Shown here: positions 33,107 through 40,228 of the stretch, in pieces | How the letters are laid out: each line of letters begins with the position of its first letter | How positions within the stretch are numbered: position 1 is the first letter of the stretch | NCBI GenBank assembly: GCA_963646285.1 | Contig: CAVIWF010000017.1 | Location: forward strand, 1-40,228 | Length of the DNA stretch: 40,228 bases | From: CAKUFA01 sp963646285 | Lineage (GTDB): Bacteria > Bacillota > Clostridia > Christensenellales > Aristaeellaceae | Direction: 5' to 3' | Made by a program: the position numbers and the translations under genes | The notes under the pieces: model-generated | What the model was told of the DNA's origin: nothing | The model's database searches: none | What the model saw: the letters and a program-made list of their open reading frames with translations, nothing else

Positions 33107-36100
33107 TTATTCGCTCCTCAGCAGGAAATTCCGCATTGCTTTGAATCTTGGCTTTTCTACGCATATAGCCATATAGATGAAAAGATTCAGCGCAACTTCG
33201 ATTCTTTCCTCGTCTGTGTCAAAGCGCTCGTACTGCTTCAGCGCATTGGAAATCGTCAAGACCCATTCATTGTGGGCTTCTTTTGCCTTCGCCTTCGCTT
33301 GAGAAAATTCTGCCGCACCCTTCTTTAGGTTCGGAACAGCGGCTGCGGGATAGATTTCTGCCAGACCTGCACAGCCCACTGACTGCACGAGGAAAGTTGA
33401 CTTCATGACAGTTGTCATCTTTCCGTTGTGCTTATATTCGCTTGCTAAACGGTCGTATATATTCATCAAGGCATCCTTTTTGCTGATGGGGCAATCCTCG
33501 TCATTGAGCTCTTTTTCGACGGCTTTCCTGCTGAAGATTCTCGCAAACGGGACACCTTCCGCAGTCAGCTGCTCATAGCTGCTGCATTGCGCCATCACGG
33601 CATGGATAAACTTGCAAATCGTTCCCCGCTGTATGATAGTCTCCTCGAGCTTCATTGTATATTCATCTGTGGCTCTGTCAATGCGTGTCATAACCGGTTC
33701 CAGCCAGCCTGTCTGTGAGACAATGGCTGTTCCTCGGGGCAGCCTGACAATCTCCCGAATCTGTTCCTCCGACAAGCCGAAGGAATTGCCTACTGCTTCA
33801 AAGTCATTCCTTTCCGGCAGACGCATCACGATTTTCGTGTTGGTATTCTTAATCGCGGATATGTCTACTGCCGTCGGCGACTGATCCACAATCAGGAAGC
33901 TCTCGCCATAGCTGCGCATTTCTGCAATGGATGCGGAAATCATTTCCACTGATTTCTTGGCTAAATCCGATTCGCCATTCTGCACATTTTTCAGCAGGTT
34001 ATGCGCTTCTTCCAGCACGGTCACATGCCGCATCCCTTTGTTCATGCCAGCACCTTCGGACATACGGTATTCATTGAGTTTCATAACCAGTACGCCCATA
34101 ATCAGTGCCTTCGTCTCGGAAGAACCCACGCGGCTTAAATCGACAATCGTATTCTGGTCAAACAGCACCGCATTGCTGATTTCGCTCGATGCGCAGAAGA
34201 TACTGCCGTTGATGCCATTGGTCAATGAGCTGACGCGAGTAACCAAAGCACCTGTATAGTCGCCCTTTGCATCCGCCGAATAGCTGGATTCTTCGATTAC
34301 AGCTGTCAGGTGTTTCTGCAGGTCACTGAATGTAGGAAACTCGCCCTTCCCAATATCAATATGGATGGAGTTGACAAGATCCCAGCCGCAGCTTGCGTAA
34401 GCTCGCTCCATAGCTGACTTCAGGATAGCAGGCATCGCAGAATACAGCGGCCAGCACACATTCAGGATTTCAATCAGCCTATCCAAATGTTCCAGCACAT
34501 GAATGCCTGCGGGAAAAGAGAACGGATTTAGCCGAAGCATCCGAAAAGTGTTGGGATTCGTCCAGAAGATGTTTATGTTTTTCAGCTTGCCAAAGGCATA
34601 CTTATACTCACCCTTAGCGGGCTCTACTACCAGAAAATGCTTCTCCTTCTCCAGAAGTTTGCTGAGAATATGATACGTTGTGTTGGATTTGCCGCTGCCT
34701 GTGGAGCCTGTAACAAAGCAATGGCTGCATAAGGTTTCTACATCCAGCCTTACCGGAAGATGCGGATTGACAATGCCTTTATGCTGCACTGCACCAAGGC
34801 GGATGAAGTCATGATCAGTATTTTCCTCCGGATTGAACACATGCCTGCCGAAACTTGCCATATAGTCAACAAGAACGCCCGGCAAGGATTTCCGTGGAAA
34901 GCTCATAAACAGCGGCAGCTCTTTGCCGCTGACGAGAACGGCGGGTCTGACAATTTGTGCATCAAACTGATTTTGACGAGGCAGTTGAATGCGCGGATGA
35001 ATGCCGTGCGTGACATAATTCACGATTTGCCGTGTATTATCAGCATCTTTGTTCCACATATTCAGGATTGCCTTGTCGCGGAAGGAATCATCACCAGCAA
35101 CCAGAGAACGGAAGGTACTTGCTGCTAATAAGGCAACGTGGGGATCTTCCGAGAGAAAATATGCGGCAGACGACCACAGTCCAAATGCCTCGCAAGCATG
35201 GATGCGTTTGAGCTGCGCGTCAATGTTCTCCATCAGCTCCGTGATTGATTTGTTTGTATGCTTCACCGTGAATGTCCGGTTTTCACCTATGGTCTCGGTA
35301 ATCGTCTGCGAAATACCGGAAGAGGTCGTTTTTGTCTGACCTTCAGAGACTGCCCTCGACCAGTTCTGGCTGGAACTATAACTTGAGCTATAAGACGACG
35401 AACTGCCAGAACTCGATCCAAATCCATCACAGCTATATGACGAACTTGATGACGAGGAAGAACCATACGTTGTAGTATGAGATACGGAGTCTCCGACCGT
35501 GTTGGTCACACTGTTGTTGATAGAATTGGAAAAACTCTCGGTGGTTCCGTCGGCTACTGCATAGCTGGCGTTGACCCCATAAGACAGCGTTATTTCTGAT
35601 TCTGGTGAAAAGGTGGCATACAGCTCTTCAAGACCTCTTTTCTGGGTCTCAATATCCTGCTGCGGGAGAGGTTCTGCAATGAGAACCGCCGTAAACTCCT
35701 TTCCTGCCAAGCCATCCATCAGCTTTTCAATCCCCTGAACAGAATGGGTTTTCTCTTCATCGCGCAGAGAGGGAATCAGCGCAACAGAGGCAACGCATGG
35801 CTTTTTTTCTGTCCCAACGGATGAGAATAGTGCGGCAATTTCCTCTGCCCGCAGCGAATTGCTGGAGCACTGGCTGCCCGTAAAGTTCCCAAGAATCCCC
35901 GTTTTCAGGACACCGCCTGCATTTGATGCCTGCTCACAGCGTGTGCCAAGATAAAGTTCTATTCCTTCCTGCGTTGATTTCAGCACCAGAATAACGGTTG
36001 ATAGAATACTCGTCAGTGCACCATACAGGCTGACAAGTTTGTCTGTCATTTCCTCTTCCGCATCATAGACAAGTTTATCAATCCGAAACATACGCATATG

Positions 36101-36295
36101 CCGATAGTCAAATGGCTCAGTCTCAACAGGTTTGTGCATATGCATATTAACCAGATATTGCTTGTTGACATATGTAGCTGCATAGGAAACGCCCTCTTCA
36201 AGCTGAGTCATCTGTGCCAAATGAATTTTTTTGTCCTGCGCAAGCAGCGCTTCGCTTGCCCTTCGTCCGCTCATGCTGGGAAAATAATCGTCCAT
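33107..36295 (-). CDS. HerA/DUF87-like P-loop ATPase with Ser-rich insert
   Basis: This 1062-residue protein has an N-terminal region (about 1-270) with no recognised family, then a serine-rich low-complexity stretch (about 277-312, many SSSS/SYSSS runs). The C-terminal HerA/FtsK-like motor has Walker A GSTGSGKS (Lys536), EPAKGEYK shortly after, Walker B VTVLEEAHN (Glu762-Glu763), a sensor-like FLIVDQSP, and an arginine-containing KIVMRLPERNDF. These ATPases form hexamers that move DNA or partner proteins. ATG 36295 follows GGAGGGG; in-frame codons up to 36373 lack a ribosome site. First gene of a five-gene operon whose last member is a nuclease-like protein, as in HerA-nuclease pairs. Confidence 0.85.
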   Translation of the reverse strand: MDDYFPSMSGRRASEALLAQDKKIHLAQMTQLEEGVSYAATYVNKQYLVNMHMHKPVETEPFDYRHMRMFRIDKLVYDAEEEMTDKLVSLYGALTSILSTVILVLKSTQEGIELYLGTRCEQASNAGGVLKTGILGNFTGSQCSSNSLRAEEIAALFSSVGTEKKPCVASVALIPSLRDEEKTHSVQGIEKLMDGLAGKEFTAVLIAEPLPQQDIETQKRGLEELYATFSPESEITLSYGVNASYAVADGTTESFSNSINNSVTNTVGDSVSHTTTYGSSSSSSSSYSCDGFGSSSGSSSSYSSSYSSSQNWSRAVSEGQTKTTSSGISQTITETIGENRTFTVKHTNKSITELMENIDAQLKRIHACEAFGLWSSAAYFLSEDPHVALLAASTFRSLVAGDDSFRDKAILNMWNKDADNTRQIVNYVTHGIHPRIQLPRQNQFDAQIVRPAVLVSGKELPLFMSFPRKSLPGVLVDYMASFGRHVFNPEENTDHDFIRLGAVQHKGIVNPHLPVRLDVETLCSHCFVTGSTGSGKSNTTYHILSKLLEKEKHFLVVEPAKGEYKYAFGKLKNINIFWTNPNTFRMLRLNPFSFPAGIHVLEHLDRLIEILNVCWPLYSAMPAILKSAMERAYASCGWDLVNSIHIDIGKGEFPTFSDLQKHLTAVIEESSYSADAKGDYTGALVTRVSSLTNGINGSIFCASSEISNAVLFDQNTIVDLSRVGSSETKALIMGVLVMKLNEYRMSEGAGMNKGMRHVTVLEEAHNLLKNVQNGESDLAKKSVEMISASIAEMRSYGESFLIVDQSPTAVDISAIKNTNTKIVMRLPERNDFEAVGNSFGLSEEQIREIVRLPRGTAIVSQTGWLEPVMTRIDRATDEYTMKLEETIIQRGTICKFIHAVMAQCSSYEQLTAEGVPFARIFSRKAVEKELNDEDCPISKKDALMNIYDRLASEYKHNGKMTTVMKSTFLVQSVGCAGLAEIYPAAAVPNLKKGAAEFSQAKAKAKEAHNEWVLTISNALKQYERFDTDEERIEVALNLFIYMAICVEKPRFKAMRNFLLRSE

Positions 36296-36349
36296 GCACT
36301 CTTCCCCTCCTTGCGTGGGTGAAATTCGCATACATATCTCACCATTGAC

Positions 36350-36378
36350 ATTATAAAACCCGATTTCAGGCAATACAA
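36350..36378 (-). promoter_or_regulatory. Promoter of the island operon
   Basis: Minus strand TTGTAT (36378-36373), 17 bases, TATAAT (36355-36350), about 55 bases before the HerA-like start. No other obvious promoter or terminator interrupts the five genes. Confidence 0.65.
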
Positions 36379-36454
36379 CATAACGCTGCTCACCTCAGAC
36401 GTGTTTTTTTTGTCGAAATATCATAGATAGATAATTATTTTTAGCAAAGTGATG

Positions 36455-36460
36455 TATAAT
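36455..36460 (+). promoter_or_regulatory. Probable -10 box of the divergent gene
   Basis: TATAAT preceded by TG, 32 bases before the GTG start at 36492. No good -35 is seen at the right distance, so it may need an activator. Confidence 0.45.
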
Positions 36461-36491
36461 AACAAATAACAGAATAAGGGAGGAATGCTTC

Positions 36492-37922
36492 GTGGACTTA
36501 ATAGAGTTTTTTCTACTTTGCGTTGAAAATCATCAACTTACGCTGCGTGAAGTCTGCCGCGTAGTTGGCTTCCGTTCTTATAATCAATTAGCTCGTCTGC
36601 TTCAGCACAAAACCAGCCCGATGAAGGTATTGGAATTTGGGCAGCTATTGCTGGATCATGCTTCACAGCTACGTTTGACTGCTGAAGAATGTCAATCAAT
36701 CCGCGATTGCATGTTCCCATTGCTCAAAGGAAAAGAAAATGTATATGCCTTTGAGCATTTTTTTTCATTGATTACCACTCTGCAAGTTGAAGCGGCATTT
36801 CCAAACGCGGATTTGCTGTTGATGGATATGCAGGGGCATCCCGCTGGTTCGCTGCGAAAGCTGCTTTCCAACGCGGATAGCGCAGAGATATCCGTAATCA
36901 ACTGCATACATTCCAATGTGCTGAGGATTATTGCATCGTGCGTGCATGATGTAAACTTGTCCGTTAATTATTACTATTGTGAGGCTCAGTCAATCTCATC
37001 GAGTGTAGATGCCGTGTGCGATATTTGGCCATATCTCTTCTGCGAGTGGCTTCATCCATATTCTGTTCGTGTCGCAACTCATCAGGGGCTATGGACTGGC
37101 GATGTCATATTCGTTCATTTAGCCCATCAAAAAGCGCCCAATAGCACCAGTTTTGAAGATTTTGAGATTGTTTTGTACTCAAACGAGACAGCTATTGCGA
37201 TTCCTTTGCCGAATCCACCAGAATTGCTTTTGTGTCACAATGATATTGATATTCATGAATTATTCATACAGCCATACGGGAAGATGGAGGAGTACAAAGA
37301 GTACTTGTTGTATGCATATAATTTGGAGCATCAGCACCGCTTTTTTCGCATCAAACCGGATATCGGGCTGGAGCTTATCCATCCTGACATACAGGTTGCT
37401 GCGCTTGGAGATGATGTGTTTGGCAGCGGCAACCAGCAGATGGTGAACGTCTTGATTTCGATTGAAAGAAAGCGTTATGAGGAAAGCGCATCGAAATATC
37501 AGCGCCAATGTCATATTGTTTCTTACTATGCTATGCAGGAATTTGTTAAAACAGGAAAAACAGCAGACCATTTCTATGGTTTTCGTGCGTATACGCCAAG
37601 CGAGCGGTTATTCATTTTACGAGACATATATCAGCGAATGAAAGAGTCACCCTTCTTTCGCTTTTGGTTTTTACTTCCAGACGTCCACTTCACCTCTGCT
37701 GAAATTGTCTGGTACGAAGAATATGGTGTCAGCATCTTGATGCCCAACACAACATATGATTTGAACGGCTCGCACAAGGAAATTCTTATCAGGGATAGGA
37801 CATTCTGCGACTGGTTCAGCAAGTATTTTCGAGAATATCTTTGCAGGCATTACATATACTCCAGTGCGCAGAGCATCAAGATGATGGATCGGCTGGTAGA
37901 GCAATGCACTGAATTGTTATAA
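36492..37922 (+). CDS. Divergent island gene with helix-turn-helix-like N terminus
   Basis: This 476-residue protein starts at GTG 36492, eight bases after GGGAGG. The first about 60 residues (LTLREVCRVVGFRSYNQLARLLQHKTSPMK region) resemble a Cro/XRE-type helix-turn-helix. The remaining 400 residues are not a family I recognise; they are rich in aromatic residues and contain no clear enzyme motif. It is transcribed divergently from the HerA-like operon, with about 120 bp between predicted promoters, so it is probably the regulator or sensor of that operon. Base composition is AT-rich like the rest of the island. Confidence 0.72.
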   Translation: MDLIEFFLLCVENHQLTLREVCRVVGFRSYNQLARLLQHKTSPMKVLEFGQLLLDHASQLRLTAEECQSIRDCMFPLLKGKENVYAFEHFFSLITTLQVEAAFPNADLLLMDMQGHPAGSLRKLLSNADSAEISVINCIHSNVLRIIASCVHDVNLSVNYYYCEAQSISSSVDAVCDIWPYLFCEWLHPYSVRVATHQGLWTGDVIFVHLAHQKAPNSTSFEDFEIVLYSNETAIAIPLPNPPELLLCHNDIDIHELFIQPYGKMEEYKEYLLYAYNLEHQHRFFRIKPDIGLELIHPDIQVAALGDDVFGSGNQQMVNVLISIERKRYEESASKYQRQCHIVSYYAMQEFVKTGKTADHFYGFRAYTPSERLFILRDIYQRMKESPFFRFWFLLPDVHFTSAEIVWYEEYGVSILMPNTTYDLNGSHKEILIRDRTFCDWFSKYFREYLCRHYIYSSAQSIKMMDRLVEQCTELL

Positions 37923-38337
37923 TGAATTATTTGATTTTTTGTTTGATTTGTGGATGAAACGGTATCAAAATGTGCAGATGTTTTTTGCAAATGCAGTGCA
38001 GCGCAGCGGCACTGCATTGCTCTCTGCGCAGAGTCTGATTCGCTTCTGGTACATGGTCGAGTGCGAAGTCATCAAGCGTAATGACTTCATTACAGGCATG
38101 AATTCCCTTTTTCACCGCTTAAATCCATATTCATCCATTTGCATGAGAAGATTTCCATGTTATATTATTCCTATTAGACTTGCGAAGTATGATAGAATAT
38201 TGGACATGGGCAAAATGCAAAAAGTCATGGTGACACAAGGCGTTTTGAATTGTTGATAATACTTTGTCAATGGAAAATATAGAAAGCGGACAGCCAATTC
38301 GGTATAATTCAGTTGCAGGAAAACCATCCAAAGGAGG
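37923..38337. other. AT-rich spacer at the right part of the island
   Basis: It contains a 10-bp perfect stem (37990-37999 with 38009-38018, no T tract) and a 105-codon open frame on the plus strand from a TTG at 37939 with no ribosome site. Near 38258-38340 lies what is probably the left end of an insertion-sequence fragment. The open frame (for example NVQMFFANAVQRSG and YMVECEVIKRNDFITGMN) could be a small gene, but support is thin. Confidence 0.35.
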
Positions 38338-38580
38338 CTGACCGCTATCTACCGACAAGAAATCATACAGGACATACACAGGTTTACTTCACAGCTCAAG
38401 GCTGTGTTTTATGATACCCTGTTTCTTCATCTTGACCTATCTAAATTCGAGCAGCCCAAGAAGAGACTGGGGCGTATTGGTTATCCGGTATCTGCCATGA
38501 TTTGCGTATTTGTGGTCATGAAGTGCGAGGACTTCGGCTATAACCAGCCTGGTGGATTATTTGGAAAACAATCGTCTCAT
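38338..38580 (+). pseudogene. Transposase fragment (IS1182-like), truncated and frameshifted
   Basis: The frame at 38341 on gives IYRQEIIQDIHRF, FEQPKKRLGRIGYPVSA and ICVFVVMKCEDFG, the N terminus of a DDE transposase that I associate with IS1182-type elements. Near 38540 the similarity jumps to another frame (ITSLVDYLENNRLI), showing a frameshift. It stops just before the att repeat at 38587, so most of the gene is missing. AAAGGAGG at 38330 precedes it. Confidence 0.7.
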
Positions 38581-38586
38581 CTTAGC

Positions 38587-38596
38587 GAGTGGGAAT
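38587..38596 (+). repeat. Right attachment repeat (attR)
   Basis: GAGTGGGAAT is identical to the last codons of guaA (25841-25850) and is followed by AA. If joined to guaA, the gene would end with a TAA in place of TGA and encode the same last residues. A strong terminator follows 11 bases later. Confidence 0.7.
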
Positions 38597-38607
38597 AATC
38601 AAGCAAG

Positions 38608-38650
38608 CGAGCTGCCTGATTTTGGTACAATCAGGCAGCTCGTTTCTTTT
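38608..38650 (+). terminator. Strong terminator, probably the original guaA terminator
   Basis: CGAGCTGCCTGATT (38608-38621) pairs perfectly with AATCAGGCAGCTCG (38629-38642), followed by TTTCTTTT. No intact gene directly precedes it, but it would sit 12 bases after guaA if the island were excised. Confidence 0.85.
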
Positions 38651-38715
38651 GGGTTCCCTTCAGAAAAGAACCCCAAAATCAAAAAAACACCGCCAATGCG
38701 GCAGCAACGGGTTCC

Positions 38716-39285
38716 TTATGCGCTTATCTTTTTCATCTCAGCATCATACAGGTAAATCAGCTTTTCAGTGATTTGTTGTAACGTGCAGGCAAGTTCCCCT
38801 TGTAAATATCGTGTATACAGTTCAACCATACTGCTGGCAAGCCAATATGGAAGCATGACTGCTTCTGCAGTATACAGGATTTTGTTGTTCTTCAACGCTA
38901 AAAGTATGCTCTGGATGATAATCTGCTTCATTTTTTCAAGAAAAGCGTCGTAGTGTGGTGTTTTTAGGAGCCACTTGCACATCTCTTCTGACTTAGAAAG
39001 AAATTGGGAAAAAGCGTTTAGCACATCAACAGGAGTGACTTCACAAGAAGCTGTGTTGATCTCATCAATACAACGATTGAACCGTTCTTCAAAAGTGGCT
39101 TTTATGCTGTCCCTAAGGGCGTCAATGTTGTAAAAATGTAAATAAAATGTATTTCTGCTCAACCCTGCACAGTCAGTTACTTCCGATACAGTTATTCTTT
39201 CTGCATCTTTTTCTGATTCCAATTTGGCATAAGCCCTAAACAGCATTTCACGTGTGCGTTCTACGCTGCGGTTCCCTTTTTTCAT
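38716..39285 (-). CDS. TetR family transcriptional regulator
   Basis: This 189-residue protein has an N-terminal TetR DNA-binding domain with the helix-turn-helix in ITVSEVTDCAGLSRNTFYLHF (about residues 30-50). The C-terminal ligand domain is helical and of the TetR_C-like Firmicutes type. ATG 39285 follows GGGAGGG at seven bases. It diverges from a consensus promoter, with a perfect inverted repeat about 150 bp upstream that could be its binding site. Composition is AT-rich compared with the housekeeping genes. Confidence 0.88.
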   Translation of the reverse strand: MKKGNRSVERTREMLFRAYAKLESEKDAERITVSEVTDCAGLSRNTFYLHFYNIDALRDSIKATFEERFNRCIDEINTASCEVTPVDVLNAFSQFLSKSEEMCKWLLKTPHYDAFLEKMKQIIIQSILLALKNNKILYTAEAVMLPYWLASSMVELYTRYLQGELACTLQQITEKLIYLYDAEMKKISA

Positions 39286-39367
39286 ATTTTTTCCCTCCCA
39301 TACGCAAAATTAGGACACTTTCACCGCAAACTGCACATCCCTGCACAGTTACACCCAAAACTGTAAA

Positions 39368-39397
39368 TTGACTTTATGGGTTCAGTGCCATTATAAT
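39368..39397 (+). promoter_or_regulatory. Consensus promoter of the secreted-protein operon
   Basis: TTGACT (39368-39373), 18 bases, TATAAT (39392-39397). It drives rightward transcription away from the tetR gene, and the start is predicted near 39404. Confidence 0.85.
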
Positions 39398-39432
39398 AAG
39401 GGTAGGCATAGAAGTCAAGAGAAATTAAGGAT

Positions 39433-39458
39433 ATATTAACAGTATATGCTGTTAATAT
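39433..39458. promoter_or_regulatory. Perfect inverted repeat, candidate TetR operator
   Basis: ATATTAACAG (39433-39442), TATATG, CTGTTAATAT (39449-39458). It lies about 30 bases after the predicted transcription start, where a bound repressor would act as a roadblock. An RNA hairpin is an alternative reading. Confidence 0.65.
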
Positions 39459-39481
39459 AAGGAGGTTCGAGAGGAGGAAAG

Positions 39482-39520
39482 ATGACAATGTGCCTGCATT
39501 GTAGAGACCCGGCAGTTTGA
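39482..39520 (+). CDS. Tiny leader ORF (12 codons)
   Basis: ATG 39482 follows GAGGAGGAAAG, one of the best ribosome sites in the window, yet the frame encodes only 12 residues (MTMCLHCRDPAV). The next frame over stays open from GTG 39525 to the start of the following gene (RQFEEVLRNKEDAL, HHNDQAHHAVNTQF). So this may be a leader peptide, or the start of a small gene broken by a frameshift near 39510. Confidence 0.4.
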   Translation: MTMCLHCRDPAV

Positions 39521-39626
39521 GGAAGTGCTGCGTAACAAGGAGGATGCTTTGCATCACAACGACCAAGCCCATCATGCCGTGAACACACAATTCCGGATGG
39601 AACGGGCAAAAGAAGGAGGATTTGTC

Positions 39627-39953
39627 ATGAAGAAAGCAAGGTTGTTTGTTAGTCTTTTGCTGGTACTGTGTTTGAGCGTTACTGTAGTTGCTTTTGCGGC
39701 AAACTACAGCGAACGCTATGGCGACAATACGCTTAAGCGGAGCAGTACGGTCAAGCGTGTTGTGAAGAATGTGCAGGCTGATTTGAGCTTGAATACGAGC
39801 TACAATCTGGAACATGATGGTATCTACGGCTCTAACACGTCCAAGGCAGCAGAGGAATTTCAAGAGAAAGAACATCTGTCTGTGGATGGACAGGTCGGCA
39901 AGAACACGAAAACTGCATTGTATCCCCTTCGTGATACAAGATACAGTTATTGA
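39627..39953 (+). CDS. Small secreted peptidoglycan-binding-like protein
   Basis: This 108-residue protein has a classical signal peptide (KKARLFVSLLLVLCLSVTVV, cleavage near AFA-AN). One PG_binding_1-like domain follows: VKNVQADLSLNTSYN, then DGIYGSNTSKAAEEFQ, and VDGQVGKNTKTALY, the usual hxxxQxxL and GxxGxxTxxA pattern. ATG 39627 follows AAGGAGGA. It probably binds cell wall. It is followed by a second signal-peptide gene, so the two are likely exported together. Confidence 0.82.
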   Translation: MKKARLFVSLLLVLCLSVTVVAFAANYSERYGDNTLKRSSTVKRVVKNVQADLSLNTSYNLEHDGIYGSNTSKAAEEFQEKEHLSVDGQVGKNTKTALYPLRDTRYSY

Positions 39954-39963
39954 ATGATTGCTG

Positions 39964-39995
39964 CTCAGCGGAGCATTTGAAGGTGCTCCGCTGAG
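39964..39995 (+). terminator. Intercistronic hairpin / weak attenuator
   Basis: CTCAGCGGAGCA (39964-39975) pairs with TGCTCCGCTGAG (39984-39995). Only a short T run follows, and the next gene starts 25 bases later. It may stabilise the upstream message or reduce downstream expression. Confidence 0.5.
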
Positions 39996-40020
39996 TGCTT
40001 TGAATGGATAGGAGGTTCAC

Positions 40021-40228
40021 ATGCTGCGTCAATTGCGAATGGTTTTGGCAGTTGCTTTGATCTTTACATTAATTGCTTCCTTTGCTGTGGCTGAAGAAGA
40101 CAAAGGCTGGGAGCTTGCCTTTGCGCTTATTGAACGGGAAACCAGCTACACCCGTGATCAACTGGAGAAAGTGAATTTGGTCTATGGAAATGGTCAGTAT
40201 GCATTCAGTGTGAAAATCATTGACCATC
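40021..40228 (+). CDS. Secreted protein, 3' end cut by window
   Basis: The ATG at 40021 follows AGGAGG. The visible 69 residues begin with a signal peptide (LRQLRMVLAVALIFTLIASF, cleavage near AVA-EE). The mature part contains KGWELAFALIERETSYTRDQ and VYGNGQYAFSVKII, not enough to name a family. It follows the peptidoglycan-binding-like gene by 67 bases and is probably in the same transcript. Confidence 0.8.
   Translation, partial: MLRQLRMVLAVALIFTLIASFAVAEEDKGWELAFALIERETSYTRDQLEKVNLVYGNGQYAFSVKIIDH

Noticed and set aside
37939..38256. Firm call of a 105-residue gene
   Set aside because: TTG start without ribosome site, next to IS debris, no family recognised; kept only as a note on the spacer.

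Overview
The window looks like a chromosome segment of a moderately GC-rich Gram-positive anaerobe, most likely a gut Clostridia/Oscillospirales-type Firmicute. The grounds are strong AGGAGG ribosome sites, several TTG/GTG starts, an Ile T-box in front of ileS, a NiCo-type riboswitch, intrinsic terminators with T tracts, an RnfG/FMN_bind-ApbE flavin system, and DUF4349 and CPBP families. No species call is possible from the sequence alone.

Layout. 1-5.5 kb: ECF sigma factor with a translationally coupled DUF4349 membrane protein, two tandem CPBP protease paralogues with duplicated promoters, and a small Cys-rich protein overlapping DNA polymerase IV. 5.5-10.8 kb: MarR-MATE operon (minus strand, with a clear operator), a divergent ABC exporter, and a GNAT-mannose-6-phosphate isomerase fusion. 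10.8-15.6 kb: a CDF metal efflux gene behind a NiCo-like riboswitch, and ileS behind a T-box. 15.6-19.7 kb: a degenerate GH4-like protein, a SAM methyltransferase, a RluA-type pseudouridine synthase, and tgt. 19.8-23.9 kb: an operon from a consensus promoter with a structured leader, encoding a NusG-II domain protein, the flavin transferase ApbE and an 825-residue protein with seven flavinylation motifs, which looks like a surface electron-transfer module. 23.9-25.9 kb: rhamnose mutarotase-like protein and guaA.

25.84-38.60 kb is an integrated island. It begins at the 3' end of guaA and ends at a second copy of the guaA-terminal 10-mer GAGTGGGAAT, followed by a strong terminator that probably once belonged to guaA. 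By eye its base composition is more AT-rich than the housekeeping part. Its core is a compact minus-strand five-gene operon: HerA/DUF87-like ATPase, tail-anchored Ig-like protein, short Hsp70, membrane J-like protein with APD in place of HPD, and an HNH-nuclease/ParB-like protein. A divergent gene with a helix-turn-helix-like N terminus faces it. I know of no named system with this composition; it is the best candidate here for an undescribed system, plausibly a conflict or defence system whose nuclease is controlled by a chaperone pair at the membrane. That function is inference.

After the island: a TetR regulator diverging from a consensus promoter, a perfect 10-bp inverted repeat that could be its operator, and genes for a small secreted peptidoglycan-binding-like protein and a second secreted protein cut by the window end.
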